From assembly GCA_020741775.1 (NCBI GenBank), contig DYYG01000005.1, positions 1 to 64,000 of the forward strand: DNA of 64,000 bases, given 5' to 3'. Shown here one piece after another: positions 1-8,538 of this stretch (its first letter is position 1; each line of letters starts with the position of its first letter). The stretch is from Methylorubrum populi. GTDB taxonomy: Bacteria > Pseudomonadota > Alphaproteobacteria > Rhizobiales > Beijerinckiaceae. Both the position numbers and the translations under genes were made by a program. The notes under the pieces are model-generated. The model was not told the origin of the DNA, searched no databases, and saw nothing but the letters and a program-made list of their open reading frames with translations.

Positions 1-394
1 AACCTTCAGCGGTGATCTCCGCGCCGGACCGGATCGGCCCCGCCGCAGCGGTCCGCGGCTCTAGAGCCGGCGAACCGTCCTGTCAACCCGCCCCACCGGC
101 ACCGCAGCGCCCAGACCGGCCGACACTCCAAGACATCGAAGACAGCAAACGCCCGATCCAGTCACCCGGATCAGCTCCGCTTCCCCAACAGTCTCGAAGA
201 CCACCGGAACCCCGCCCCAGCCAGAAACTGAAGAGCGCCGCCCCGTCGGTGGAGAGGCGTTTACGGGCTCGCAGGGGCCGCGTCAACCGGAAAAGTTCCG
301 AAAATCTGAAACTCGCCGCCACAGGCCCCGGGAACGTACTGAATGGGCATTTCGTGGAGGCGGAAGAGTAGACGGTTCGCGTCGAGTCCCCCCG
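1..394. other. Intergenic stretch without supported gene
   Basis: I see no convincing gene here. The one forward reading frame (12-371) encodes a low-complexity Pro/Arg/Ser-rich peptide with no domain, signal peptide or plausible ribosome binding site, which is what random GC-rich sequence yields. The stretch lies downstream of the minus-strand DUF2244 gene and may hold the 3' flank of a gene left of the window. Confidence 0.5.
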
Positions 395-916
395 TCAAAA
401 CCCTTTCTTCACGGAGGCCAGTGCCCGGCTGAGGCCGTCGGCCACGGCCTCACGTTCCGTCGGAGAGGCATCGCGGGCGACGACGACATATTCCCGGCGT
501 GAGGTCAGCGTCAGGGTCCGCAGACCGAATTCCTCGTCCTCGACCCGGCTGAGCTTGGTCCAAAGCGGGTTGAAGCGCCATTCGCGGCGGGTGCCGCGAG
601 GATCGATGCGGGCCAGGGAGACTTCGAGCGGCGAGATCGCGACCTCTTCGAAGGAGCGTCCACGGCGGAAGCTCGCCATCAGCGCCACGTAGAGCGCCAG
701 CATGTCCAGGCCGAAGAAGCCGGCGACCGGCCAGAAACCCATGCGCCAGAAGACGACCGAGGTCACCAAAGCTACCAGGCAACACAGTCCCATGACGATC
801 CGGAAACCGTCTCGGCCCAATGATTGGTTGGGACGGATCACCGCTGAATAGACCGGCCGGTCCATCGTCGCTGGGTCGAGCCCGTCCGGATGCGCAGAAA
901 CGTTGCTGCTTGCCAT
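395..916 (-). CDS. DUF2244 domain membrane protein
   Basis: This 173-residue protein resembles the DUF2244 family of small alphaproteobacterial inner-membrane proteins of unknown function. A polar N-terminus of about 40 residues is followed by two adjacent hydrophobic segments (about residues 42-85), then a soluble C-terminal half with Trp and Arg positions (RREWRFNPLWTKL) typical of the family. It is divergent from nth with only 20 bases between the two start codons, so the promoters must overlap. No clear Shine-Dalgarno precedes the ATG; the next in-frame Met (MDRPVYSAVIRP) is an alternative start. The family call is from recognition; no function is inferred. Confidence 0.8.
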   Translation of the reverse strand: MASSNVSAHPDGLDPATMDRPVYSAVIRPNQSLGRDGFRIVMGLCCLVALVTSVVFWRMGFWPVAGFFGLDMLALYVALMASFRRGRSFEEVAISPLEVSLARIDPRGTRREWRFNPLWTKLSRVEDEEFGLRTLTLTSRREYVVVARDASPTEREAVADGLSRALASVKKGF

Positions 917-936
917 AAGCCGAATATAACGCGCCG

Positions 937-1749
937 ATGCCGTCGAAAAAGCCGTCCTTTCGCCATTCAGCTCCCAGCGCGGACAAAGGTGCGTCGGTGA
1001 AACTCATCACCGCACCGGCGAGGACTGCAAAGCCTAAGGCCAAGCTGGCTGCGCCCCTTGCGGCGCGGGTTGAAACCTCGCCCGAACCTGTCGATGCCGC
1101 GACTCTGGTCGACATCTTCTCGCGGCTGCGCGCGGCCGATCCAGAGCCGCGCTCGGAACTCGACTACATCAACCCCTATACGCTGCTCGTGGCCGTGGTG
1201 CTCTCGGCCCAGGCCACCGACAAGAGCGTGAACCTCGCGACCGCTCCGCTCTTCGCCCTCGCGGATACACCGGAGAAGATGCTGGCGCTCGGCGAGGAGC
1301 GTGTCCGCCATTTCATCCGCACCATCGGCCTGTTCAACACCAAGGCGAAGAACGTCATCGCCCTCTCGCGGATCCTGATCGAGCGCCATGGCGGCGAGGT
1401 GCCCCGGGAGGCCGAAGCCTTGGAAGTGTTGCCGGGCGTGGGCACCAAAACCGCGAGCGTCGTGCTCAACGTTGCCTTCGGCGTGCCGCGCATCGCGGTG
1501 GACACCCATATCTTCCGCGTCTCGAACCGTATTCCGCTCTTCGTGGCCCCGACCACCGACAAGGTCCAGGCGGGCCTGGAAGCGCGAGTTCCCGAGCCGT
1601 TCCGGCTCAACGCGCATCATTGGCTGATCCTGCACGGACGCTACACCTGCAAGGCGCGCCGCCCCGACTGCCCGCGCTGCGCGATCGCGGATCTGTGCCG
1701 CTATCCCTCGAAAACGACGGACCTCACCCCCATCTCTGCGACGGAGTGA
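937..1749 (+). CDS. nth: Endonuclease III
   Basis: Bifunctional DNA glycosylase/AP lyase of base excision repair that removes oxidised pyrimidines. The 270-residue product carries the helix-hairpin-helix LPGVGTKTA (165-173) with catalytic Lys171, catalytic Asp189 in VDTHIFRV, and the C-terminal iron-sulfur cluster cysteines at 238, 245, 248 and 254 (C-x6-C-x2-C-x5-C). The first 50 residues are a basic, Ala/Pro-rich extension absent from the E. coli enzyme. A GTG at 997 preceded by AAAGGTG is a possible shorter start. It is divergent from the DUF2244 gene and followed by a strong hairpin at 1811-1861. Confidence 0.97.
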   Translation: MPSKKPSFRHSAPSADKGASVKLITAPARTAKPKAKLAAPLAARVETSPEPVDAATLVDIFSRLRAADPEPRSELDYINPYTLLVAVVLSAQATDKSVNLATAPLFALADTPEKMLALGEERVRHFIRTIGLFNTKAKNVIALSRILIERHGGEVPREAEALEVLPGVGTKTASVVLNVAFGVPRIAVDTHIFRVSNRIPLFVAPTTDKVQAGLEARVPEPFRLNAHHWLILHGRYTCKARRPDCPRCAIADLCRYPSKTTDLTPISATE

Positions 1750-1810
1750 GCGTCTCCCGGGGCCGTTTCGCGAGCCTTCGTGCTGTTCAGGCCGTTCCCC
1801 GCCGGCCCGC

Positions 1811-1861
1811 AACGCATTGAGCCCGCTCCGCCTGGGCAATGCGGAGCGGGCTCAATGCGTT
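1811..1861. terminator. Perfect 21-bp inverted repeat, probable bidirectional terminator
   Basis: Bases 1811-1831 are the exact reverse complement of 1841-1861, with a 9-base loop. It lies 62 bp after nth and 145 bp before purC. There is no T-run after it, so it could be a factor-assisted terminator, an mRNA-stabilising stem or a small palindromic element rather than a classical intrinsic terminator. Confidence 0.6.
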
Positions 1862-2006
1862 GTGCTGCCAACCCCGATCCGGTAGATTGATGGTATGGCG
1901 GCCGGAGATGTCTTTCACGGGACGTGTTCCGGCCGTCCGCCCGCCAGACGGGTCGCCGCGCCGCGGATTTCGCTTCACGTGCCAGTTCCGAAGGAGCCAC
2001 GGCCCC

Positions 2007-2801
2007 ATGGACTTCCTCAAACCACGGTACACGCCTATGAACCGCCGCCGTCGCATTTACGAGGGCAAGGCGAAGGTCCTCTATGAGGGACCGGAGCCGG
2101 GGACGCTCATCCAGCACTTCAAGGACGACGCGACCGCGTTCAACGCGAAGAAGCATGAGGTCATCGACGGCAAGGGCGTGCTGAACAACCGGATCTCCGA
2201 GTTCATCTTCCAGCACCTCAACGATATCGGCGTACCGACGCACTTCATCCGCCGGCTCAACATGCGCGAGCAGCTGATCCGCGAGGTCGAGATCATTCCG
2301 CTCGAGGTGGTGGTGCGCAACGTGGCCGCGGGCTCGCTCGCCCAGAGGCTGGGACTCGAGGAAGGCACCCAGCTCCCGCGTTCGATCATCGAGTTCTACT
2401 ACAAGAACGATCAGCTCAACGATCCGATGGTGTCGGAGGAGCATATCACGGCGTTCGGCTGGGCGACGCCCCAGGAGATCGACGACATCATGGCGCTCGC
2501 CATCCGCGTCAACGACTTCCTGTCGGGCCTCTTCCTCGGCGTCGGCATCCGCCTCGTCGACTTCAAGATGGAGACCGGGCGCCTCTGGGAAGGCGACCTG
2601 ATGCGGATCGTCGTGGCCGACGAAATCTCCCCCGATTCCTGCCGGCTGTGGGACATCAAGTCGTCGGACAAGCTCGACAAGGATCGTTTCCGCAAGGATC
2701 TCGGCGGCCTGATCGAGGCCTATACCGAAGTCGCCAAGCGGCTCGGCATCATGTCCGAGAACGAGAAGGTGCAGACCGGGGGTCCCCGCCTCGTGCAGTG
2801 A
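2007..2801 (+). CDS. purC: Phosphoribosylaminoimidazole-succinocarboxamide synthase
   Basis: SAICAR synthetase, an ATP-dependent ligase that joins CAIR and aspartate in de novo purine synthesis (cytosolic). The product (264 residues) shows the family start [15 protein letters not shown], then [17 protein letters not shown] and the C-terminal VDFKMETGR and [12 protein letters not shown] motifs, and has the usual bacterial length. The start at 2007 was chosen because AAGGAG at 1991-1996 sits 10 bases upstream; an internal ATG at 2037 ([10 protein letters not shown]) would give the shorter form often annotated. It is monocistronic here: the neighbour downstream is convergent only 24 bp away, and purS-purQ lie 11 kb away. 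Confidence 0.97.
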   Translation: MDFLKPRYTPMNRRRRIYEGKAKVLYEGPEPGTLIQHFKDDATAFNAKKHEVIDGKGVLNNRISEFIFQHLNDIGVPTHFIRRLNMREQLIREVEIIPLEVVVRNVAAGSLAQRLGLEEGTQLPRSIIEFYYKNDQLNDPMVSEEHITAFGWATPQEIDDIMALAIRVNDFLSGLFLGVGIRLVDFKMETGRLWEGDLMRIVVADEISPDSCRLWDIKSSDKLDKDRFRKDLGGLIEAYTEVAKRLGIMSENEKVQTGGPRLVQ

Positions 2802-2825
2802 TGCCGACGCGGCGAGGGACGATCC

Positions 2826-4481
2826 TCAGCGCGGCTCGGCCGGCTCCAATCCGGCCCAGCCGCGGCGCAGCCGCAGATGGGTCGCGAGATCCGGATCGAA
2901 GCCCGGGTGATAATGGGGGTCCTGCGCCAGCAGCGGCCCCCATCGCCGTTTCAGGGCCTCGACCTCGGTCCGGTGGCGGGCCGCAGCCTCAGCCGAGGGG
3001 CGACGGCTCGCCGATTCCCGGTGATGGAGCAGCGCGCCGCCGACATAGAGGCTGCGCAGGCCGCGTGCGTTCAGCCTCAGGCACAGATCGACATCGTTGA
3101 AGTCGATCCGAAATGCTGCAGCGTCGAAACCGCCGACCCGGCGAAACTTCTCCACCTCGATCACGAGGCAAGCGGCGGTCACCGCCGAGACGCCGCGCGT
3201 GGCGTGGAGGGCGGACAGATACCCCACCGCCTCGCCCGGAAAGTGGCGGTGGCCGTGGGTGACGAGGCCACCGGTGCCGAGCACGATGCCGCCGTGCTGG
3301 ATGCGGCCTTCTCCGTCGATCAGCCGTGCGCCGACCGCACCGATCTCGGGCCGTAGGGCCTCGCGAACCATCCGCTCCAGCCAATCCGGACGCGCGGCCT
3401 CGACATCGTTGTTGATGAAGGCGAGCAACGCCCCCCGCGCCTCGGCGGCGACGCGGTTGTTGATCGCAGCGAAATCGAACGGCCCCGGGCAGGCGACGAC
3501 CCGCGCGGCGCCCTCCGCTTCGAGGGCACGGAAATACGTCAGAGTCTCGGGATCGCGACTTTCGTTGTCGCAGATCAGGATTTCCTTCGCGGGCCAATCG
3601 GTGCGGTGGCACAGGCTCTCGATGCAAGGGCGGAGCAGGTCGAGTCGGTCACGGGTCGGGACGATCAGGCTCACCAGCGGGCGCGACTCCGGCAGCGCGC
3701 GCTCCAGGCGGATCACGCCGCTCTCCTCGGTGATCGCGCCAGTTCCGCTTTCTCCCGATCGGTCGAGGTCGGCCCTGACCACCCGCAGCCGGGCAGCGCG
3801 GTGCGCCTGCCGCCCCTCCCGTCCGCCCTCGACATCACCGAAGGCGAGCAGGCGCGGAAGATGCCGCACCGCGCCCGGGCCGAACCGGCCGGCGATCCGC
3901 AGGGCAAGATCGAGGGCAGCAGCGCCGGGGATGGGATCAAGCCCGGCCACGCTGGCACGGCGCAGGGCGATCACCGGGCCGATGGCATCGACGGCGTGCA
4001 AAAAATCGCGGTCGAAACTCGGACGCAGCACGGGGATCCAGGCCGCACCGGGATGCGGCCGCGCCAGGGCATCGCCGTAGAGGGCATGAAGATCCCGATC
4101 GGCGAAGGCGGCGGAGATGCTGGCGGCGGCACCTTCCGCGATCTGCTGACCGGGCGCCGCCAGCAGGATCAGCGGGCATCCCGCCGGCTCGATGCGAATG
4201 CCCTCCGGAGCCTCCGCATCGATCCGTTCGATGCCGGCCTGCGCCAGGGCGGAGGGCGGCTCACTCCGTGGCGCGAAACCGGCCGGAAGCGCGAGACGGT
4301 GCTCGGCCCCGACCAGCGCGATCCAGGCTTGCGCCGCCCGCAATCGCCGGCCCGAGAGACGGGCCAGCAGGATCGCCAGGACGCGCCGGGGCTGGCGCAG
4401 GGCGTGCGCCAACCGCGCGAGGCGTCCAGGACGGGGGGCGGCGGCGAAAAGCAGGGCGTCGGGATAGGCGTCGGCGCTCAT
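2826..4481 (-). CDS. Glycosyltransferase family 2 protein
   Basis: Putative GT2 glycosyltransferase of 551 residues, second gene of a two-gene operon: its ATG overlaps the upstream gene's stop as ATGA (4478-4481). The C-terminal half (from about residue 265) is a GT-A fold transferase: LVSLIVPTRDR start, ICDNESRD nucleotide-binding region, FINNDVE as the DxD-like element, VSAVTAACLVIE, and IDFNDVDLCLRL, the ND/ED-type acceptor-base region. The N-terminal half is diverged and has no clear catalytic motif. It is a paralogue of the upstream gene, so the pair probably arose by tandem duplication. A role in cell-surface polysaccharide or lipopolysaccharide sugar transfer is inferred; substrate unknown. 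Confidence 0.85.
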   Translation of the reverse strand: MSADAYPDALLFAAAPRPGRLARLAHALRQPRRVLAILLARLSGRRLRAAQAWIALVGAEHRLALPAGFAPRSEPPSALAQAGIERIDAEAPEGIRIEPAGCPLILLAAPGQQIAEGAAASISAAFADRDLHALYGDALARPHPGAAWIPVLRPSFDRDFLHAVDAIGPVIALRRASVAGLDPIPGAAALDLALRIAGRFGPGAVRHLPRLLAFGDVEGGREGRQAHRAARLRVVRADLDRSGESGTGAITEESGVIRLERALPESRPLVSLIVPTRDRLDLLRPCIESLCHRTDWPAKEILICDNESRDPETLTYFRALEAEGAARVVACPGPFDFAAINNRVAAEARGALLAFINNDVEAARPDWLERMVREALRPEIGAVGARLIDGEGRIQHGGIVLGTGGLVTHGHRHFPGEAVGYLSALHATRGVSAVTAACLVIEVEKFRRVGGFDAAAFRIDFNDVDLCLRLNARGLRSLYVGGALLHHRESASRRPSAEAAARHRTEVEALKRRWGPLLAQDPHYHPGFDPDLATHLRLRRGWAGLEPAEPR

Positions 4482-6451
4482 TCCAACTCCTCCCCGAAGG
4501 TCGTGAGGGAGAGAGCCGGGTGATAGAATGGGTCGTGCCGGATGACGGTACGCCAGCGCTCGGTGAAGGCGGCGGCCTCGCGCTCGAAACGTTCGCGCGC
4601 CGCGCCGACCGGCCGGCCGCGACTGACCGATTCGAGGTGGGACAGTTCCGCCTGCGGCGTCCACACCGTCTTCCAGCCCCGTGCGCCGAGGCGCAGGCAG
4701 AAATCGATGTCGTTGAAATCGATGGCGAAGGTGTCTTCGTCGAAGCCGCCGACCGCCGCATATTTCTCCCGCGTCACCGCGAGGCAGGCGGCGGTCACGC
4801 CCGATACTTCGTGGGCGATCCGCAATCGGCCGAGATGTCCGGCCGTGGCGCCGGGTCGGCGGCGCAGGATGTGACCGGCCTCCCCGCCGAGCCCCACCAC
4901 GACGCCGGCATGTTGCAGCCTCCCATCGGCGTAGAGGAGCTTGGCCCCGACCGCGCCGACCTCCGGCCGAACCGCCTGCGCGACGAGGGCGTCGAGCCAG
5001 CCGGGCCGGAGCACCGCCACGTCGTTGTTGAGCAGAACCAGAACCTCGCCGCGCGCGGCGCGCGCGCCGGCATTGACCATGGCCGAGAAGTTGAACGGCT
5101 GCGGATAGGGCTCGATCCGGACGCGGGCATCGGCGCCCAGGCGTTCATACAGGGCGAGCACCGCCGGATCCGTCGAGCCGTTATCGACGATGACCAGCTC
5201 CATCGCGGGATAATCCGTCCCGGTGAGAACCCCTTCGGTCACCCGCGCGATCAGGTCGAGCCTGTCGCGGGAGGGGACGATCAGGCTCACGAGGGGCGCC
5301 GGCGCGGGGCGCGGCCAGTGCAGGTCGAGCACGCTATCCCTGAGCACCGCCCGCGCCGGGGAGCCGGAAGCGCACAGGTGCCGGTCGAGATGCGGCGCAC
5401 GGCGGGCGGCATCGGGCGCAACCGTCTCTCGCCGACACAGGAGGCGGGGAATGTGGGCGACGCGGGTGGCGGCACAGATGGCGAGATCGAAGGCGAGGGC
5501 CCGCTCCTCGGGCGAGGCCGCCGCTCCGACATTCAGGCTGGCAAGAAAGGCGCGGGACACGAGAGCGGGCGCGCCGACATAGCCCGCCGCCAGGGCGAAG
5601 TCGGGGCTCCAATCCGGCTTGAGGCGGGGTAGAGGGTTTCGGCCGCCGGTTTCCTCGTCGGCATAGGCCAGATCCGGCGTCTCGTTCCGGAAGGTCTGCG
5701 CCAGCAGGGCGAGCGCCTCCGGGCTGAGGACATCGCCGGGGCGCAGCAGGCCGAACAGATCGGCATCGGCGCAGAGATCCGACAGGCTGGCGGTCGCATC
5801 CCATGCGGTGGAGTGGACGCGCGGATCGGCTTCGCCCGACTTCGGTGGTGCGGTGCCGTCGGTCCAGACGAGGAGCAGCGACCAATTCCGGTACGTCTGG
5901 GCGCGCAGACTCGCAACGCTGCGCGCCACCGCGTCGGCCCGTGACAGATCGGCGGGGAGGACGAGGCGGATCCGTGCTCCGCCCGTCGCCGCGCTCGGTA
6001 CGGCCGGTCGCAGGCGCGACGCCTTCCAGGCCGGATAGCGGCGAAGCGGCGTGACGGCGCAGGCGCCGCGCAGGCTGTCGCGCCAACGGCGCTCATCCCG
6101 CGAAAGACGGGCGCGCAGCGCCGCCAGGGCCCGCCCCGGCCGCTTCATCAGCGCCTCGACGGACACGCTTGCCGAGCCGCGCAACCCGACACGCTCCAGC
6201 AGGAAGCCGGATTCGGCGGCGATCTCGATGCCCTCGCAATCCGGCGGCAGGTATCCGAGCCAGCGGGCAACGCCGAATGCCGCTCCGGGCAGCACGAAGC
6301 TGTCCCGCCGCCCCGCGGAACGAAGCAGGCGCAGCAGCGGACGCTGCGGCCGCGTCTGCGCCGGCAGCCTGTAGGTCAGGACGATCCAGCAATCCGTGGG
6401 GGAGCCCGGCAGCACGAGACGGCAGTCGAACAAGGGATCGTCGGCGGGCAC
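4478..6451 (-). CDS. Two-domain glycosyltransferase family 2 protein
   Basis: The 657-residue product has two GT2-like modules. The first (about 165-290) begins RIRLVLPADLSRAD and keeps the fold pattern (SLRAQTYRNWSLLLVW, LLRPGDVLSPEAL, YADEE) but lacks an intact DxD, so it may be non-catalytic. The second (about 375-640) is complete: LVSLIVPSRDRLDL, VIVDNGSTD, LLNNDVAVL, SGVTAACLAVTREKY and IDFNDIDFCLRLGARGW. The start codon is GTG with a weak Shine-Dalgarno. It overlaps the next gene by four bases (ATGA), so the two are co-translated. Likely a cytosolic or membrane-associated enzyme of surface polysaccharide assembly (inference). Confidence 0.85.
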   Translation of the reverse strand: MPADDPLFDCRLVLPGSPTDCWIVLTYRLPAQTRPQRPLLRLLRSAGRRDSFVLPGAAFGVARWLGYLPPDCEGIEIAAESGFLLERVGLRGSASVSVEALMKRPGRALAALRARLSRDERRWRDSLRGACAVTPLRRYPAWKASRLRPAVPSAATGGARIRLVLPADLSRADAVARSVASLRAQTYRNWSLLLVWTDGTAPPKSGEADPRVHSTAWDATASLSDLCADADLFGLLRPGDVLSPEALALLAQTFRNETPDLAYADEETGGRNPLPRLKPDWSPDFALAAGYVGAPALVSRAFLASLNVGAAASPEERALAFDLAICAATRVAHIPRLLCRRETVAPDAARRAPHLDRHLCASGSPARAVLRDSVLDLHWPRPAPAPLVSLIVPSRDRLDLIARVTEGVLTGTDYPAMELVIVDNGSTDPAVLALYERLGADARVRIEPYPQPFNFSAMVNAGARAARGEVLVLLNNDVAVLRPGWLDALVAQAVRPEVGAVGAKLLYADGRLQHAGVVVGLGGEAGHILRRRPGATAGHLGRLRIAHEVSGVTAACLAVTREKYAAVGGFDEDTFAIDFNDIDFCLRLGARGWKTVWTPQAELSHLESVSRGRPVGAARERFEREAAAFTERWRTVIRHDPFYHPALSLTTFGEELE

Positions 6452-6567
6452 GAGGGAGAACGGCGTCTCCCGGCCCTGCCCTATCTCACGCGTGGCGATA
6501 CCGTCCTCCGGCGCGTTCCGCAGCCTGCCTGGATCAGGTCCATGACAAAGCCGGCCTCATACCAAAT

Positions 6568-6663
6568 CCGATTGATCCCTTCGGGATGGCGGATTCGGCT
6601 TCGCTCAAACGCCGCGCGGGCTTGCTGATACGAGACCGCTTCGTTCAAGCGGAGCCCGTATCA
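6568..6663 (-). repeat. Dispersed repeat copy A (stop-codon-proximal, hairpin-forming)
   Basis: Read on the minus strand, this about 93-bp unit starts directly after the TGA of the upstream exported-protein gene. It contains a hairpin (CCGCTT/AAGCGG inner stem, TACGGG/CTCGTA outer stem), the block GAGCGAAGCC, and a short ATCCC-GAA-GGGAT stem. A second copy lies at 59595-59689 on the other strand, after the hslU stop, about 80% identical with only two single-base gaps. Probably a REP-like or terminator repeat. Confidence 0.85.
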
Positions 6664-7302
6664 TTGGCCTGCGGCCGCCTCACCCTGGTCCGCCGCCGCA
6701 GCCGCGGCGGGAGCAGCCTTGCGGCGCTTGGCGACCGGCTTCGCGCGGCCCGCCGCCCCTGCCCCCAGGGAGACCTCGATATCGTAGCCGACCGCCTTGT
6801 CGGCGGGCACGCTGAGATCGTTCTCGATCAGCGTCGCCTCGCCCTGCGCGGCGCCGGCCGGAACCACGACCGCGACGCGGTGCGTGCGCGCCATGACTGG
6901 CTGCTCGTTGTACTTCACGGCAATGGTCACCGGCACTTCGAAGCGGCCAGGAGCGCCGGAAGGCCCGAGCAGGGCGCGCAGCTCGACGCCGACCCGGACG
7001 GCGACCGAGCCGTCGGCCCTCGCCTTGCACTCGCGGCTGAGACGCCCGAACACGATCTGGTGGCGCAGGCGGGTCTTGTCGCCGGCCGCCCCGGCGAAGG
7101 CCTGCACCGCCGCGCCGCCATCGGGCACGAAGACCGGCGGACAATAGGCGTTGTCGGGATCCTGCGCCTGCGGCGCGGCGATGGAGGGCGTGCCGCCCTC
7201 ACCGCCACCGAACATGTTCTTGAAGAAGCTGCCCGATTCGGCCCGCGCGGAACCGGGAAAGGCGAGTGCCAGCCCGCCGAGGATCATCCATGCCCTGCGC
7301 AT
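6661..7302 (-). CDS. Exported protein of unknown function
   Basis: The 213-residue product begins with a signal peptide (MRRAWMILGGLALAFPGSARA, cleavage near residue 21), followed by a Gly/Ser-rich stretch and a mature region of mixed beta character. Two cysteines (in AYCPPVF and SRECKA) could form a disulfide in the periplasm. The C-terminus is Ala/Lys/Arg-rich low complexity. I chose the ATG at 7302 because AGGGGGTG lies 8 bases upstream; a GTG at 7323 is the longer alternative. It lies 32 bp downstream of the IalB-like gene on the same strand, suggesting co-transcription. I do not recognise a family. Confidence 0.7.
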   Translation of the reverse strand: MRRAWMILGGLALAFPGSARAESGSFFKNMFGGGEGGTPSIAAPQAQDPDNAYCPPVFVPDGGAAVQAFAGAAGDKTRLRHQIVFGRLSRECKARADGSVAVRVGVELRALLGPSGAPGRFEVPVTIAVKYNEQPVMARTHRVAVVVPAGAAQGEATLIENDLSVPADKAVGYDIEVSLGAGAAGRAKPVAKRRKAAPAAAAAADQGEAAAGQ

Positions 7303-7334
7303 CGTCCGATCACCCCCTCGCACGCTGCCAATCC

Positions 7335-7877
7335 TTATTTCAATGAGTCGAAACCGGGGCCGAAGCCCTTCATGGAGACGGGGATTCCGACGCCCTCTTC
7401 CGGAGTCTGGAACACGATGAAGGTGGCCTGCGCGCCGTTGCGCAGCGATTTGATGAGGCCATCATCCATCACCACCTCGGCGACGCAGCCGGTGGTCAGG
7501 CAGCGCACGAAGCTGGCGCGGCCGATATCGGTCTGATCGATCTTGAGTCCGAGTCCCGAGGGCAGCAGCACGCCGAGCGGCGCGACGACCCGCAACAGGT
7601 ATCCACGATTGTCGGCGGTCTTCAGCACGATGACGACGAGGTTGAGGTTCGGCCGGTCCTCGGCCGCGACGTACTGCACCAGCGCGCATTGCTCGGCCTT
7701 AGCACCGGCCGGTGTCTCGCATCGCTGCTGCCAGTCGTCGAATGTCTTGCGTACGGTTCCTTGCGCCTGAGCGCCGCCGCCTCCGGCCAGAATCGTTGCG
7801 CCGGACAGGGCCGCCAGCGCGAAGCAGCGGCCGGCTCCCGAGCGCCCGGCCCGAACCAGGCCCGCAAACACACTCAT
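7335..7877 (-). CDS. Invasion-associated locus B (IalB) family protein
   Basis: Exported protein of about 180 residues of the IalB family, named after Bartonella but widespread in Rhizobiales; the molecular function is unknown. After a signal peptide ending in GGGAQAQ, the mature part shows the family pattern: FDDWQQRCE, a conserved Cys (CALVQY), VIVLKTADNRGYLLRVVAPLGVLLPSGLGLKID, then the second Cys pair in RCLTTGCVAEV, and a C-terminal FIVFQTPEEGVGIPVSMKGFGPGFDSL. Start at 7877 chosen for GGAG five bases upstream; an ATG at 7898 has no ribosome binding site. Probably periplasmic. Confidence 0.88.
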   Translation of the reverse strand: MSVFAGLVRAGRSGAGRCFALAALSGATILAGGGGAQAQGTVRKTFDDWQQRCETPAGAKAEQCALVQYVAAEDRPNLNLVVIVLKTADNRGYLLRVVAPLGVLLPSGLGLKIDQTDIGRASFVRCLTTGCVAEVVMDDGLIKSLRNGAQATFIVFQTPEEGVGIPVSMKGFGPGFDSLK

Positions 7878-8111
7878 ACGAACTCCGATCGATCCCATCG
7901 TGATGCGGCGTCAGCCCCCACCGACGCCGATCGTGTCTGCGCGACAGGACCCTTCTCGCGCGCCGTTCGGGCACGGGTGTTGGGACCATGCGGGTCCCCC
8001 GGTGTCAAGCAATCGCGGCGAGGATGTGTCGTGAATGAGGCGGAGCGGCTACCCCTCCGGCCATGGCTGCACTAGAGTAAGGCCAAGCTCCCTTCCTCCG
8101 AGGAACCCGCC

Positions 8112-8531
8112 ATGCGCCGCCTCGCCTCCTCCCTGCCCCTCGCGGCGCTCGTCGTCGCGGCAGGCTGCGGAAGTGCCTCCGCCCTGTCCCTCCCCTTCGA
8201 GGAATCCGATTATCTGCCGCCCGAGGCGACGACGACCTATGTCGAGCGGTCCCTCAACCATCAGGCTCCGCTCACCATCGAGCACCCGCCGGTGGAACGG
8301 AATCCGCGGGGCCGCCGCCGGGGCGATGCCGCCGCCATCGCCGGCTTCTGCCGGGACGGGGGCACGGTGCTGCGCCGCGACGAGTTCGGCCGCCCGACCT
8401 ATCTGCGCCAGCGCGAAATCTGCGACAACGTCGCTCCCCGCACCCTGTGGCCGGGTCATGTCGATCCGCGTCCGGCTTGGCCGGCGGAGCGTGCGCCCGC
8501 CCGCAGCCGCGTGCTCACCACCAAAGGCTGA
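8112..8531 (+). CDS. Small putative lipoprotein
   Basis: The 139-residue product starts with a short basic n-region and a hydrophobic stretch ending in VVAAGCGS, a lipobox-like sequence that would make Cys19 the lipidated residue; cleavage after SASA is an alternative. The mature part is charged, with two further cysteines (FCRDGG and REICDNVAP) about 27 residues apart. The gene stands alone between the divergent IalB-like gene and the convergent metallopeptidase gene, whose end lies 7 bp away. No family recognised; an envelope location is inferred from the signal sequence. Confidence 0.65.
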   Translation: MRRLASSLPLAALVVAAGCGSASALSLPFEESDYLPPEATTTYVERSLNHQAPLTIEHPPVERNPRGRRRGDAAAIAGFCRDGGTVLRRDEFGRPTYLRQREICDNVAPRTLWPGHVDPRPAWPAERAPARSRVLTTKG

Positions 8532-8538
8532 CCTCTCG

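Noticed and set aside
12..371. Forward reading frame of 119 codons at the window start
   Set aside because: Low-complexity Pro/Arg/Ser-rich translation, no domain, no ribosome binding site; an expected GC-rich artefact.
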